Shown: positions 25,033 through 32,681 of the stretch, one piece after another
Numbering within the stretch: the stretch's first letter is position 1
Layout: each line of letters begins with the position of its first letter
DNA from: JBHIBD01 sp046758865
GTDB lineage: Bacteria; Planctomycetota; Brocadiia; Brocadiales; Bathyanammoxibiaceae
Reading direction: 5' to 3'
Length of the DNA stretch: 34,424 nt
Assembly (NCBI GenBank): GCA_046758865.1
Contig: JBHIBD010000022.1
Coordinates: forward strand, 1 to 34,424
Notes under the pieces: model-generated
What the model was told of the DNA's origin: nothing
Seen by the model: the letters and a program-made list of their open reading frames with translations, nothing else
The model's database searches: none
Program-made: the position numbers and the translations under genes

Positions 25033-25430
25033 AAGATTATTCAAAGTACTACAGACCGGAAGAGCTTGAGCCCTTCTACCCAAATGAATTCCTCCGCCAC
25101 ATCCTTGTGATCCTTATACTGATTATAGGACTTTTATTGGGGGTAATGTTCCTACCTGAATCGGCGCAGGATGCCCTGGGCATCGGCGAAGATGCTCCCG
25201 AGGAGAAACCACTCTGGTATCTCTTACCAATTTATGAACTCTCCAGGTTGGTAGCAGACAAGACGGCCTTCTTCGCCATACTGGGATGCGCTGCGGCGGC
25301 ACTTCTTAGCGTCCCCTTTTGGGACAGGACCAAGGAGAAGAGGCTGTGGAGGAGACCCGTATTCTTCCCGATAGTAATTGTATGCCTGATGATAATACTT
25401 ACCCTGGGTATCCTTGGAAAGATTCTGTGA
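25029..25430 (+). CDS. subunit IV-type cytochrome b C-terminal protein, PLWY in place of PEWY
   Basis: The 133-residue protein has three membrane helices and starts at the ATG overlapping the b6 stop. It corresponds to subunit IV (PetD), with EEKPLWYLLPIYELSR at the place of the quinol-site PEWY motif (residues 61-64). The usual Glu, which takes a proton from quinol, is Leu here. The C-terminus is short, like PetD. Together with the b6 gene it forms a split cytochrome b. No Rieske protein or cytochrome c1/f gene is next to it; multiheme cytochrome genes follow directly. Confidence 0.88.
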   Translation: MKDYSKYYRPEELEPFYPNEFLRHILVILILIIGLLLGVMFLPESAQDALGIGEDAPEEKPLWYLLPIYELSRLVADKTAFFAILGCAAAALLSVPFWDRTKEKRLWRRPVFFPIVIVCLMIILTLGILGKIL

Positions 25431-26452
25431 TGATAAAAGGGTGCGAAATAATCTTACTGGCATCGGCCTTGTTATTGGCTACAGGTTGCAGCTATCCCGA
25501 GCTTGTGGAGAGGGGCGAGAGAGCGCCCACTTCGGAGAGGTGCGGTGAGTGCCATATTGCCATCTATAATGAATGGAAAGAGTCACCACACGCCAGGAGC
25601 TTCTCCAACCCGGAGTTCAGGGAAGCCACCTATGACTACCGGTTTGATTTCTGTCTGGGCTGCCACGCCCCGGAGAGTGTTTATACCCTACCCATCCTTG
25701 GAGGACGGGCAGCCTCAACCAGACCAGTGCTGCGGCAGGCCAAACGAGAGGAGGGAGTAAACTGCAACGGCTGCCACCTAACAGAGGATTGCAAGCTCGC
25801 AGGCCCCCTTGAGGCCAGAGCGCCACACCCGATAAGCGAGGCTCACGGCCTTTACAAAAGAAGTGTGTTGTGTGGGACGTGCCACGAGGGGACTTTTAAA
25901 GAGTGGCAGGCCATATCCAAGGAGGATAAGAAATCCTGCCAGGAATGCCATATGCCAAGCGTGCAGAAAAAACTGATTCAGGATGCACCCTGGCGTTGGC
26001 TCTTTCACAATAAGGCCACAAAGAGGCACACCTTCTCGAGTGAAGATGGGTTAAAGGCATTAAAAGAGCCCATAAATATAAAACTTGAGGAGTTACAAAT
26101 GGCCGGGCTCGATGCGGCAGGTGTGGTCGAGTTAGAAAATCTATCTGTACTCCATTCTATCCCTACCGGGGACTACGGCTACAGGGAGGTTGTGCTCAGT
26201 ATTGAGATAGAAGATTCCTCAGGTAAGAAGAACCTTCTCAAAGAGGAATCATTTTTCAAGGAGATGGACACTGCCCTTAATTACGGAGAAAAAAGGTCTA
26301 TCGAGTTTTCCTTGCCCAGTGACTCAAATAGGGAGGGATTTCGTCTAATAATAACCCTCCTTCGCCGCTCCTTTGACGATGCGAGCAGGGTTGTTCTTGC
26401 ACAAAAGAGTGTACTCATCAAACAACTGCAACGTGGGCGCGGGTCTTTATGA
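25430..26452 (+). CDS. pentaheme c-type cytochrome lipoprotein
   Basis: The 340-residue product has a lipoprotein signal (IILLASALLLATGC, lipid on Cys20) and five CxxCH heme sites (CGEC, CLGC, CNGC, CGTC, CQEC, each followed by H) within the first about 185 residues. It resembles the cytochrome c-554-type family (ERCGECHIAIYNEWKESPHARS). The C-terminal 150 residues have no heme and look beta-rich (REVVLSIEIEDSSG, RLIITLLRRS). It should sit in the membrane or periplasm and pass electrons from the b6/IV subunits to the larger cytochromes. ATG 25430 overlaps the stop of subunit IV; a longer frame upstream has no support. Confidence 0.9.
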   Translation: MIKGCEIILLASALLLATGCSYPELVERGERAPTSERCGECHIAIYNEWKESPHARSFSNPEFREATYDYRFDFCLGCHAPESVYTLPILGGRAASTRPVLRQAKREEGVNCNGCHLTEDCKLAGPLEARAPHPISEAHGLYKRSVLCGTCHEGTFKEWQAISKEDKKSCQECHMPSVQKKLIQDAPWRWLFHNKATKRHTFSSEDGLKALKEPINIKLEELQMAGLDAAGVVELENLSVLHSIPTGDYGYREVVLSIEIEDSSGKKNLLKEESFFKEMDTALNYGEKRSIEFSLPSDSNREGFRLIITLLRRSFDDASRVVLAQKSVLIKQLQRGRGSL

Positions 26453-27717
26453 ATCCCGAAATTAAACGTAGTGTAAACCTACGGCTCGTACCGGGTGCAA
26501 GCTTACGGCTCATACTGGGGATTGTACTTGCCTCCGCCTGTGTACTGGGCCTCATAGGCACTACTCTAACCAACACCATGAGGCCACGATACTGCACAAG
26601 ATGCCACAGCATGGAACGCTCTTACCAGGCTTGGGTCAATGGGGTCAGGTGCAATGCTGGGTGTCTGGAGTGCCATACCGACACCAAGACTGGCGTATGT
26701 TTGGCTAAAGAGATAGAGGATAGGACTTGTGTAAAGGCCACCTGTCATCCCCAGGAGAAACTCTTCGTGAAAAAGGAGCCTTATGAAGATTTTGGACCCT
26801 TTAACCACGAGACCCATCTAAAGAAGTGGGCCTATGACCAGGGCCTGAGGTGCACCGCTTGCCACGCACACCAGGGAGGAGAAAAACACTTCAATATAGA
26901 CAAAAATTCCTGTTATGTATGCCATTTTGTCCGTGGAGAGGGTGTAGTAGAGATGGTTAGTCTGCTGGATAAACCCCTCTGGGAGTGTTCCCTCTGTCAC
27001 GACGAAATAAAAAAAAAGATACAGATATATGAGAAGGAATTCGACCATGCCTCCTTCGAGAAACCTGGTGTGGACTGTAACAGTTGTCACTTTGATAGAA
27101 CCGTGCACGGCAGTGGTACTGTAGATAAGGATAGCTGTTACCAGTGTCACGACAGTGTGCCAGAAGATTACTCGTCCGTCAACGATATGCACTACGACCA
27201 CATGGCACGGCATAAGGTGGGTTGCTCTCCCTGTCACGAAGAAATAAACCACAGAATGTACAGGGACACCTCAGAAACGGACGAGCCTGATATATTCGGC
27301 GAGATTCTTGCCGAAAACCCCGTCTATGTGGAAATGATGAAAGGGAGGGGAGGCAAGGGCGTTCATGGGACACCTGACCCCATGTACATCGCCACTGTAA
27401 GCTGCAGCGCATGCCACGAAGACAACCTGGATGAACCCATAAACCCTGAAATATGCGACACTTGCCACGATAAGGGCTTTGAGACGATTTTAGAAGAACA
27501 GATAGAGTGGGTGAAAACTCAGATGCACACCCTTGAAGAGTTGCTCGAGATCGTACGGTCTTCTGGACAAGATGTGGGAGAGGAAACGTTGGAAAAGGCC
27601 CAGCACAATTATGACCTTATTGCTACCGACGGGAGCCTGGGGGGGCACAATATAAAATACGTAAAGGACCTCTTAGAGTTCAGCATTTCGAGTCTTGAAG
27701 ACATCCCTGGGAGTTGA
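26449..27717 (+). CDS. membrane-anchored undecaheme cytochrome (NapC/NirT-like N-terminus)
   Basis: The 422-residue protein has one N-terminal membrane helix (LILGIVLASACVLGLIG) followed by TMRPRYCTRCHSMERSYQAW, the NapC/NrfH-like first heme region. It has ten CxxCH sites (CTRC, CLEC, CTAC, CYVC, CSLC, CNSC, CYQC, CSPC, CSAC, CDTC) plus one CX4CH site, CVKATCH, giving eleven likely hemes. Many extra His residues (FNHETHLKKW, FDHASFEKP, HYDHMARHK) can be distal ligands. The C-terminal 100 residues are a heme-free helical part. ATGA overlap with the pentaheme lipoprotein gene shows tight coupling. The likely role is a long-range wire in the periplasm. Confidence 0.92.
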   Translation: MNPEIKRSVNLRLVPGASLRLILGIVLASACVLGLIGTTLTNTMRPRYCTRCHSMERSYQAWVNGVRCNAGCLECHTDTKTGVCLAKEIEDRTCVKATCHPQEKLFVKKEPYEDFGPFNHETHLKKWAYDQGLRCTACHAHQGGEKHFNIDKNSCYVCHFVRGEGVVEMVSLLDKPLWECSLCHDEIKKKIQIYEKEFDHASFEKPGVDCNSCHFDRTVHGSGTVDKDSCYQCHDSVPEDYSSVNDMHYDHMARHKVGCSPCHEEINHRMYRDTSETDEPDIFGEILAENPVYVEMMKGRGGKGVHGTPDPMYIATVSCSACHEDNLDEPINPEICDTCHDKGFETILEEQIEWVKTQMHTLEELLEIVRSSGQDVGEETLEKAQHNYDLIATDGSLGGHNIKYVKDLLEFSISSLEDIPGS

Positions 27718-27726
27718 CGTAGATAC

Positions 27727-28896
27727 ATGTACAGTTATGTATTGGCATCACTCATAATCGTAATTTCCGTTGCTCTCCCTAATCCTGTCCTGTCTTGGGA
27801 CGATTCTCTTGGGGGCAGCACCTCCAGATATTTTAAAATACTTGAAATGGATGCCTCCTGCACCGACCGTTGTCACGTGGCCAGCCCACTCTACAAGAAC
27901 GAGTTTGAGGGAGAAATTTTCAGACATACAACACACTCCCCTTTACAGCAGCTTGGTTGCGACGATTGCCACGATAAAAGTGACGTAAAAGATGAAAAAC
28001 ACGGAAAACTGCTCATCAATCAGGAAGACTGCCTGACATGTCACCATGTGGATTATAAAGAGGAAAGCTGCGCCTTGTGTCATGATGATATTGACTCTAA
28101 CCCCATGGACTACAAAGACGAACCCTTCTTCCATGGCTTTGGTGTGGACAGTGGGATAGACTGTAAGATGTGTCACCTGCCAGACCCAAAGTCCACTATG
28201 AGGGACGGAATAAATTGCGATAACTGCCACCATGCCACCCCGAACATAACCTGTGCCAAGTGCCACGAGAAGGACTTGGATAAAAACTTTGTGGGGAATC
28301 CGTTACAGATGGCAAGGCTTGGCTGGACGGACCAATTTCTCCATTCCCAACACCCCGAGGACAAACACAACTGCCTGGAGTGTCATCTCCCCGACCCCTA
28401 TAGCGTCAAAGGTGTGAAGGAATATGACTTTAGCTGCACCGGCTGTCACCACAAAGATACAGAGGAGAGTTGTGATAAATGCCACAGGGATTTTGCAGAT
28501 TTCTTCCGCGGTGAACTAGAGTACAAAGGTATCGTGCCTGTACCGGACAAGATGTCTAGGGTCCTCAAATGTGAGGATTGCCACAAACTAAAGGGAGATT
28601 CCTTCCTAGATGTTAGGGGCATGTGTGCGGGGTGTCATAACCCTCAGTATGCAGAGCTACTGGATGCACAACAGAAGGTGATAGAGGCCGGTTTTGGGGA
28701 GATTATAAATAGGTTTGTCCAGATGGAGGATGGCCATGTTGTGCATAGGCTAGAGCATTATCAGGACTTATACAAGAAAGTGTTTTCTGGTGTAGAGCTG
28801 CTGCAACTTTACGGTATCCACAACTTCTCCTATGCGGCAAGAATCCTGTCATTTCTGGAGGATATTATGAAAAGTCTGGAATACGGGTCTGAGTAA
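27727..28896 (+). CDS. exported dodecaheme cytochrome with a CX3CH site
   Basis: The 389-residue protein has a signal peptide (YVLASLIIVISVALPNPVLS). It has eleven CxxCH motifs (CDDC, CLTC, CALC, CKMC, CDNC, CAKC, CLEC, CTGC, CDKC, CEDC, CAGC) and at the mature N-terminus CTDRCH, a CX3CH motif, so up to twelve hemes. Distal His candidates are frequent (FRHTTHSP, FFHGFGVD, FLHSQHPEDKH). The last 90 residues are helical without hemes, as in the preceding cytochrome, so the two may be distant relatives or share a docking domain. It starts 9 bases after the previous gene. Confidence 0.92.
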   Translation: MYSYVLASLIIVISVALPNPVLSWDDSLGGSTSRYFKILEMDASCTDRCHVASPLYKNEFEGEIFRHTTHSPLQQLGCDDCHDKSDVKDEKHGKLLINQEDCLTCHHVDYKEESCALCHDDIDSNPMDYKDEPFFHGFGVDSGIDCKMCHLPDPKSTMRDGINCDNCHHATPNITCAKCHEKDLDKNFVGNPLQMARLGWTDQFLHSQHPEDKHNCLECHLPDPYSVKGVKEYDFSCTGCHHKDTEESCDKCHRDFADFFRGELEYKGIVPVPDKMSRVLKCEDCHKLKGDSFLDVRGMCAGCHNPQYAELLDAQQKVIEAGFGEIINRFVQMEDGHVVHRLEHYQDLYKKVFSGVELLQLYGIHNFSYAARILSFLEDIMKSLEYGSE

Positions 28897-28909
28897 AGGG
28901 ACTGGGGGG

Positions 28910-29608
28910 ATGATCGAAGAAACAGTGCGGTTTTATTCTTCCGAAAACCTGCAATTGGAAGGAGTCCTAACCTATAAAGAGGACTTGAGGTGGGGACATA
29001 AGGTCCTCCTCTGCTCTCCGCACCCAAACCTGGGAGGGAATATGGACAACAACGTCATACTGGCCCTGGCCCAGATGCTGGCCGAGAATGGGTTTATTAC
29101 CATGAGGTTCAACTATAGAGGAGTGGGTGGGAGCCAGAGCCACTGTAAGGATTTTGCGGAAAATTATAAGTACTGGGAGACAACCTTCGGAGACGGAAAT
29201 CTGGAAGGTCCCATGAATGACGCAGAGGCAGCGCTTGAGTTCCTGAAATCCACGGCCACCGAGGATTTTCTCAGGGTTTTTATCGTGGGCTATTCCTTTG
29301 GGGCCGTGATAGGTATGAAGGTCGGAGTGAACGAAAATTCTGTCGAGGCCTTCGCAGGCATAGCAGCCCCTTTCGGTGCCTACAGCTTTGATTTCCTCAC
29401 GATGTCCAAGAAGCCCAAGCTCTTTATTTGTTCCGACAACGATTTTGCCACCACAGTTGAGGACATAGAGGTCGCCGTTGCAAGACTCTCCGGACCCAAA
29501 GAACTCACAATAAAGACCCACTCAAGCCATTTCTATATAGGCACCGAAAAAGAACTCTGCCAAGACGTCCTCCACTTCTTCCAGCAACATTGCCAAGCTT
29601 GTACGTAG
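28910..29608 (+). CDS. alpha/beta hydrolase (COG2945-like)
   Basis: The 232-residue enzyme lacks a signal peptide. It has LLCSPHPNLGGNMDNNV, MRFNYRGVGGSQ, the nucleophile elbow VGYSFGAVIG (GxSxG), and a late His in KTHSSHFYIG. These are the marks of a family of small cytosolic hydrolases, with the RFN(F/Y)RGVGxS motif. The substrate is unknown. It is the last gene of the operon, 13 bases after the dodecaheme gene; it could act on an ester or thioester made by the other enzymes. Confidence 0.82.
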   Translation: MIEETVRFYSSENLQLEGVLTYKEDLRWGHKVLLCSPHPNLGGNMDNNVILALAQMLAENGFITMRFNYRGVGGSQSHCKDFAENYKYWETTFGDGNLEGPMNDAEAALEFLKSTATEDFLRVFIVGYSFGAVIGMKVGVNENSVEAFAGIAAPFGAYSFDFLTMSKKPKLFICSDNDFATTVEDIEVAVARLSGPKELTIKTHSSHFYIGTEKELCQDVLHFFQQHCQACT

Positions 29609-30186
29609 ATTTGTCCTTAGCCTACTGTTTGGTTCTCTCCAATATTGGTGGTTCCGTCCCTAGGCGTGATCTGGTAGGTTCTACAGAATTGTGTGTAATC
29701 TTAACCCAGGAAGAATGGGTTGCTGGTGTAAGATATTACGGCTATGAGATGAGTAAAGTAGGCTTTGGACCATCTCTGAAACTTACGACAAATCTCAGGT
29801 GGGCAAAAAGTGGGCAGAAGGGGTTCAAAACCATAGAGATTAGGACAAATTAAATTTTGACATAGAAAAAGGTGTGGCAACGTAGCAGCCTTACAAGCAA
29901 GAGGTCAGTGGTTCGAGTCCACTATCGCCCACCATATTCCACCCATCCGCATGTGTACATATGAAATTATACTTGACAATCCTTCGAGCTAGTAGTAGTT
30001 TCTGTGGCAGATGAACCCGCCTGAGAAGCAAACCTACAATTAACAAATAAAGCCCAAATCCAGCTTAAACCAGACGGCATCACCGTGAGTCCACAGGTGA
30101 GTAGTTATTTAAGGCTGGTGGAGAGAAAGAACCTCTAAAAAACAGCCGTAAACCGTTAAAAAAAATGGTGCATTAAGGAGACAGAC
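29609..30186. other. island-edge intergenic region
   Basis: Apart from the tRNA-Val fragment at 29888-29938, nothing coding is convincing here. An 87-codon TTG-started frame (29590-29853) overlaps the hydrolase end and has no ribosome site or family match. TTGACA at 29973-29978 with TAGTTT 17 bases on is a weak promoter candidate for the gene at 30187. Confidence 0.4.
29888..29938 (+). pseudogene. displaced 3' fragment of tRNA-Val, possible attachment site
   Basis: This stretch matches 9172-9222 at 49 of 51 positions, from inside the anticodon stem through the anticodon loop, T arm, acceptor 3' strand, CCA and four bases more. The two differences are the paired bases of one T-stem position (C-G in the intact tRNA, G-C here), so the fragment comes from a functional tRNA variant. 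No 5' half precedes it. Fragments spanning the anticodon loop to the 3' end are what tyrosine-recombinase integration into tRNA genes leaves behind. Confidence 0.8.
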
Positions 30187-30462
30187 ATGGCTAAACAAAG
30201 AAAGAGACATAAGTATGCACTTCCGACCTTTTGTATGGGTATCGTGAGCCTCGGTCTTCCTTGGGCTGCGGTTTTCACTCCTTTGCACATTATAGCGCTC
30301 ATTTTGGGTTCCGTAGCGCTTAGCGACATGAGCAAAAGCCCTGACTTCTCGGGAAAGGGATACATCATAGCTGGTATAACTTGTGCAGCGCTTGGGGGAG
30401 CAGTGGCGGGTCTTTTTGCATTTCAAATTCTTCCTATTACTGCAATATTCCCAGGTAGGTAA
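30187..30462 (+). CDS. small membrane protein, DUF4190-like
   Basis: The 91-residue protein has a basic N-terminus (MAKQRKRHKYALP) and two membrane helices (about 15-42 and 58-85). The centre HIIALILGSVALSDMSKSP then GKGYIIAGITCAALG matches the DUF4190 pattern, in which the first helix is followed by a short polar turn and 'G-x-x-A-xxG' second helix. AAGGAG lies 7 bases before the ATG. The function is unknown. Confidence 0.75.
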   Translation: MAKQRKRHKYALPTFCMGIVSLGLPWAAVFTPLHIIALILGSVALSDMSKSPDFSGKGYIIAGITCAALGGAVAGLFAFQILPITAIFPGR

Positions 30463-30575
30463 TGGCATTGGGGGGATGGACTTGCAGGAAGGGCAGGATT
30501 ATAACTAGAAATGACAATTTGGTATCCTCAACTACGGTTGCTCTCTTATCCTAAAGTTTCCCCCTTTCTTTAGTC

Positions 30576-30668
30576 TCAGGGTTCCACACTGATAGATAGG
30601 CCGACAGGCCCACTGACAAAGGCAATAGCAAGTAATATACTGAGGCTTATAACAAATTTTTTGAACAT
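30576..30668 (-). CDS. 30-residue hydrophobic or secreted peptide
   Basis: GAGGAGG lies 5 bases before ATG 30668 and opens MFKKFVISLSILLAIAFVSG followed by PVGLSISVEP and TGA. The lysine start and hydrophobic core look like a signal peptide or single membrane helix. A TTGACA at 30745-30750 (minus strand) could drive it. CTAAAG/CTTTAG (30551-30573) forms a short hairpin after the stop. Its small size makes it uncertain; the strong ribosome site is the main support. Confidence 0.5.
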   Translation of the reverse strand: MFKKFVISLSILLAIAFVSGPVGLSISVEP

Positions 30669-30721
30669 AAATACCTCCTCGAACATTGGACATTAAACAT
30701 AAAAGACTTTAGAATTTTGCA

Positions 30722-30750
30722 AGGTTATTTTTTTAATCAATAATTGTCAA
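30722..30750 (-). promoter_or_regulatory. candidate promoter of the 30-residue peptide gene
   Basis: Perfect -35 TTGACA (30750-30745 on the minus strand), 17-base AT-rich spacer, -10 TAACCT (three of six consensus bases). It points at the small gene 54 bases downstream. Confidence 0.4.
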
Positions 30751-30805
30751 GAAACAAAGTAAGTGAGTCAGATTGCAGATAAATCCTCCAAAACGCCCTC
30801 AAAAG

Positions 30806-30845
30806 GACAGGGGTCGTGGAGAGGAGCACTCTCTACAACCCTGTC
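30806..30845. repeat. long imperfect hairpin, intergenic
   Basis: GACAGGG...GAGAG (30806-30823) pairs with CTCTCTACAACCCTGTC (29 to 45 of 308xx) with a bulge and two mismatches around a 5-base loop. No T-run follows on either strand. The rest of 30669-31025 shows no gene that I can support. Confidence 0.5.
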
Positions 30846-31025
30846 TGTATAGAATTCAACACCTAACATTTTACACCATGAGGACGAGTACAAATCAGGT
30901 TTAATCTGTGTCTGTCCCTTTGCTTGAGTGGGAATATAACTGCCCAATTTTCGCCGAAGGCAAATCTGCTTTAGGCGTAACGCGGGACAAAGCTCGATAA
31001 GGTGAACGACCTTAAACCACCCATA

Positions 31026-31511
31026 TCATCCTGAAAAACGGCCATCAGAAACGGTTCTAATCCCCCCTTCCTTAAAATGCCTTTCCATCCACCCTACAGA
31101 CACATCGGCCCTTGTGTCAAACTGCGGCACATAAGGCTTTAAATCTAGTAGAGGGGTTTTGTCTATCATATCGACCTCGGAGATTACTAAGGTGTTTTCC
31201 TTCCTCTCCGAAAGCTTAACTACAGATATGCCGATTGGGTTGGGGCGCCTGGGTGCCCTGGTGGCGAAAACCCCTCTCTCGATGTCCTCAATAAAGGGCT
31301 TGCACGTAAGGTTGTAACCTTTGGAAAGATGAAAATGATAAACAAGGATGAGATGAGAGAAACCCTCAATATCCCATAGACCTTTAGCATACTCCGGATA
31401 AACTTCTACCCTGCCCGTTGTCTGGGGCTTAAAGACCCCTTGTATAGGAACCCCTTCTGCTGTCTTAAAATCCGTATGGATGATGCCTATAGGGCGATAG
31501 GTAATTTCCAT
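31026..31511 (-). CDS. tsaA: TrmO/TsaA-family tRNA methyltransferase-like protein
   Basis: TrmO methylates N6 of threonylcarbamoyl-A37 in some tRNAs, using SAM bound in a beta-barrel fold. The 161-residue protein shows the family order: YRPIGIIHTDFK, GVPIQG (shortened), VEVYPEYAKGLWDIEGFSHLILVYHFH, GVFATRAPRRPNPIGISVVKL and LDLKPYVPQFDTR. The RAPxRPNPIGxS motif is diagnostic. ATG 31511 with GGGAGG four bases before it is preferred to the ATG at 31523. Like many stand-alone TsaA proteins it lacks the extra C-terminal domain of E. coli TrmO, so the exact substrate is not certain. Confidence 0.88.
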   Translation of the reverse strand: MEITYRPIGIIHTDFKTAEGVPIQGVFKPQTTGRVEVYPEYAKGLWDIEGFSHLILVYHFHLSKGYNLTCKPFIEDIERGVFATRAPRRPNPIGISVVKLSERKENTLVISEVDMIDKTPLLDLKPYVPQFDTRADVSVGWMERHFKEGGIRTVSDGRFSG

Positions 31512-31692
31512 AGTTCCTCCCATGCCAAGCTCCCGTCAGTTATAAAAAGACAAGAGGCTGAAACACAAGTGAATTGACTTAGCCGACATTTCCCGGTTAG
31601 GGCCCCAGATCGGCCTTGTGGGTGATTGCAACATTGGCAACAAAGAGGGCTTAAGAAGGCGCAGTAAACAGTGCCCCCTAAAAATCCCATTT

Positions 31693-32088
31693 CTACTCTT
31701 TCGGTAGATTATGGCAGTCCATACACAACATCACGAGTTGAATAAATTGCAATCTGGCACCGTCACCATTTTTTGCATCCACAAACCTTTGGAGTCTCTT
31801 CACTGCCATATGGAATGCCTTGTCACGCATTTCAAACTCTTCTTTTGCAGCACCTGTCCAACCCAGGGCCTCGCATGTACTCAACAGACCCTGTGTGCCT
31901 TGCTCGATTCTTGACCAGTCATCTAATGCAAGTCCGGCCATTAAATGTTTGGTATTTCTGAGCTTACGCTGCATCTGTTTCTTGAGACGTGCATCGGACT
32001 CTCCCTGGGCTACGTTCCCTATGCAGAATGCCATGCTCAAGCATAACAGTGATATAACACCAAATCTCTTCAAAGCTTGGCTAACCAT
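31693..32088 (-). CDS. monoheme cytochrome c'-like protein, paralogue 1
   Basis: The 131-residue product has a signal peptide (VISLLCLSMAFCIGNVAQG) and a helical mature part that ends with CMDCH close to the C-terminus (residues about 122-126), the layout of four-helix cytochromes c' and c-556. It shares GLALDDWSRIEQGTQGLLSTCEALGWTG with the gene at 32181 (GLALEDWSRIEKAAQGL...). GGGAGG precedes the ATG. It should be a periplasmic electron carrier or a gas (NO) binding protein; the sixth ligand cannot be told. It lies 92 bases downstream of its paralogue on the same strand. Confidence 0.85.
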   Translation of the reverse strand: MVSQALKRFGVISLLCLSMAFCIGNVAQGESDARLKKQMQRKLRNTKHLMAGLALDDWSRIEQGTQGLLSTCEALGWTGAAKEEFEMRDKAFHMAVKRLQRFVDAKNGDGARLQFIQLVMLCMDCHNLPKE

Positions 32089-32180
32089 CTATTTGCCTCC
32101 CTTAATCTTTAAATGTTGGACCGTAAAAATGGGCTTTCATCGGACGGGGTAAATGCCTGAAAAGTTGGCCAATCAGTTGG

Positions 32181-32579
32181 CTATTTTGCAGTCGGTAAAT
32201 CATGACACCCCCAGCACGTGATGGTCGCATGTACAAATGCTCGTTGAGTGTCAGCCAGGTTCTTTTTCTTTGCGTGTTTCAGGAGTGCCTGGGCGGCTGA
32301 GTGAAAGGCCGCATCCCGTTTTCCAAATTCTTCTTTTCCTGGACCTGTCCAGCCAAGTGCCTCACAGGTCTCTACCAGGCCTTGTGCAGCTTTTTCTATC
32401 CTGGACCAATCTTCTAGTGCAAGTCCGGTAAGTAACTCTCCCATGTTGTCTAGTTTCTTTTGCATTTGTTCCTTAAGGTCTGTTTCTTGCCCTCCCAATG
32501 TGACTGCTTGTGAGAAGAGCAAGAAGCTTAGACAAAATGCGGTCAGAATTGCAAATACCTTTAAGGTTGGCGCATTCAT
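32181..32579 (-). CDS. monoheme cytochrome c'-like protein, paralogue 2
   Basis: From ATG 32579 (AAGGAGG a few bases before it) the 132-residue product has a signal peptide (VFAILTAFCLSFLLFSQAVTLGG) and the same plan as its neighbour, with CWGCH near the C-terminus followed by DLPTAK. The earlier in-frame start used by a longer frame (32630) lies upstream of the ribosome site and is not favoured. The pair is a tandem duplication. Two ATTGTCAAC direct repeats (32682-32711) lie in the upstream control region. Confidence 0.87.
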   Translation of the reverse strand: MNAPTLKVFAILTAFCLSFLLFSQAVTLGGQETDLKEQMQKKLDNMGELLTGLALEDWSRIEKAAQGLVETCEALGWTGPGKEEFGKRDAAFHSAAQALLKHAKKKNLADTQRAFVHATITCWGCHDLPTAK

Positions 32580-32681
32580 TATCCCCTCCTTATAATGAGA
32601 ATGTTGTTTTAGAGCAGCTAATAGAAGCATCCCTGTTTTGCCAGGTAGAAAGACACAAAAGGGGGCTGTTCATAAAAATTT

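Noticed and set aside
29590..29853. 87-codon frame after the alpha/beta hydrolase
   Set aside because: It starts with TTG inside the hydrolase gene, has no ribosome site and no recognisable domain.
9142..29938. Prophage or conjugative element between the tRNA-Val copies
   Set aside because: No integrase, relaxase, capsid, terminase or replication gene is seen in the interval, so only an island remnant can be argued.
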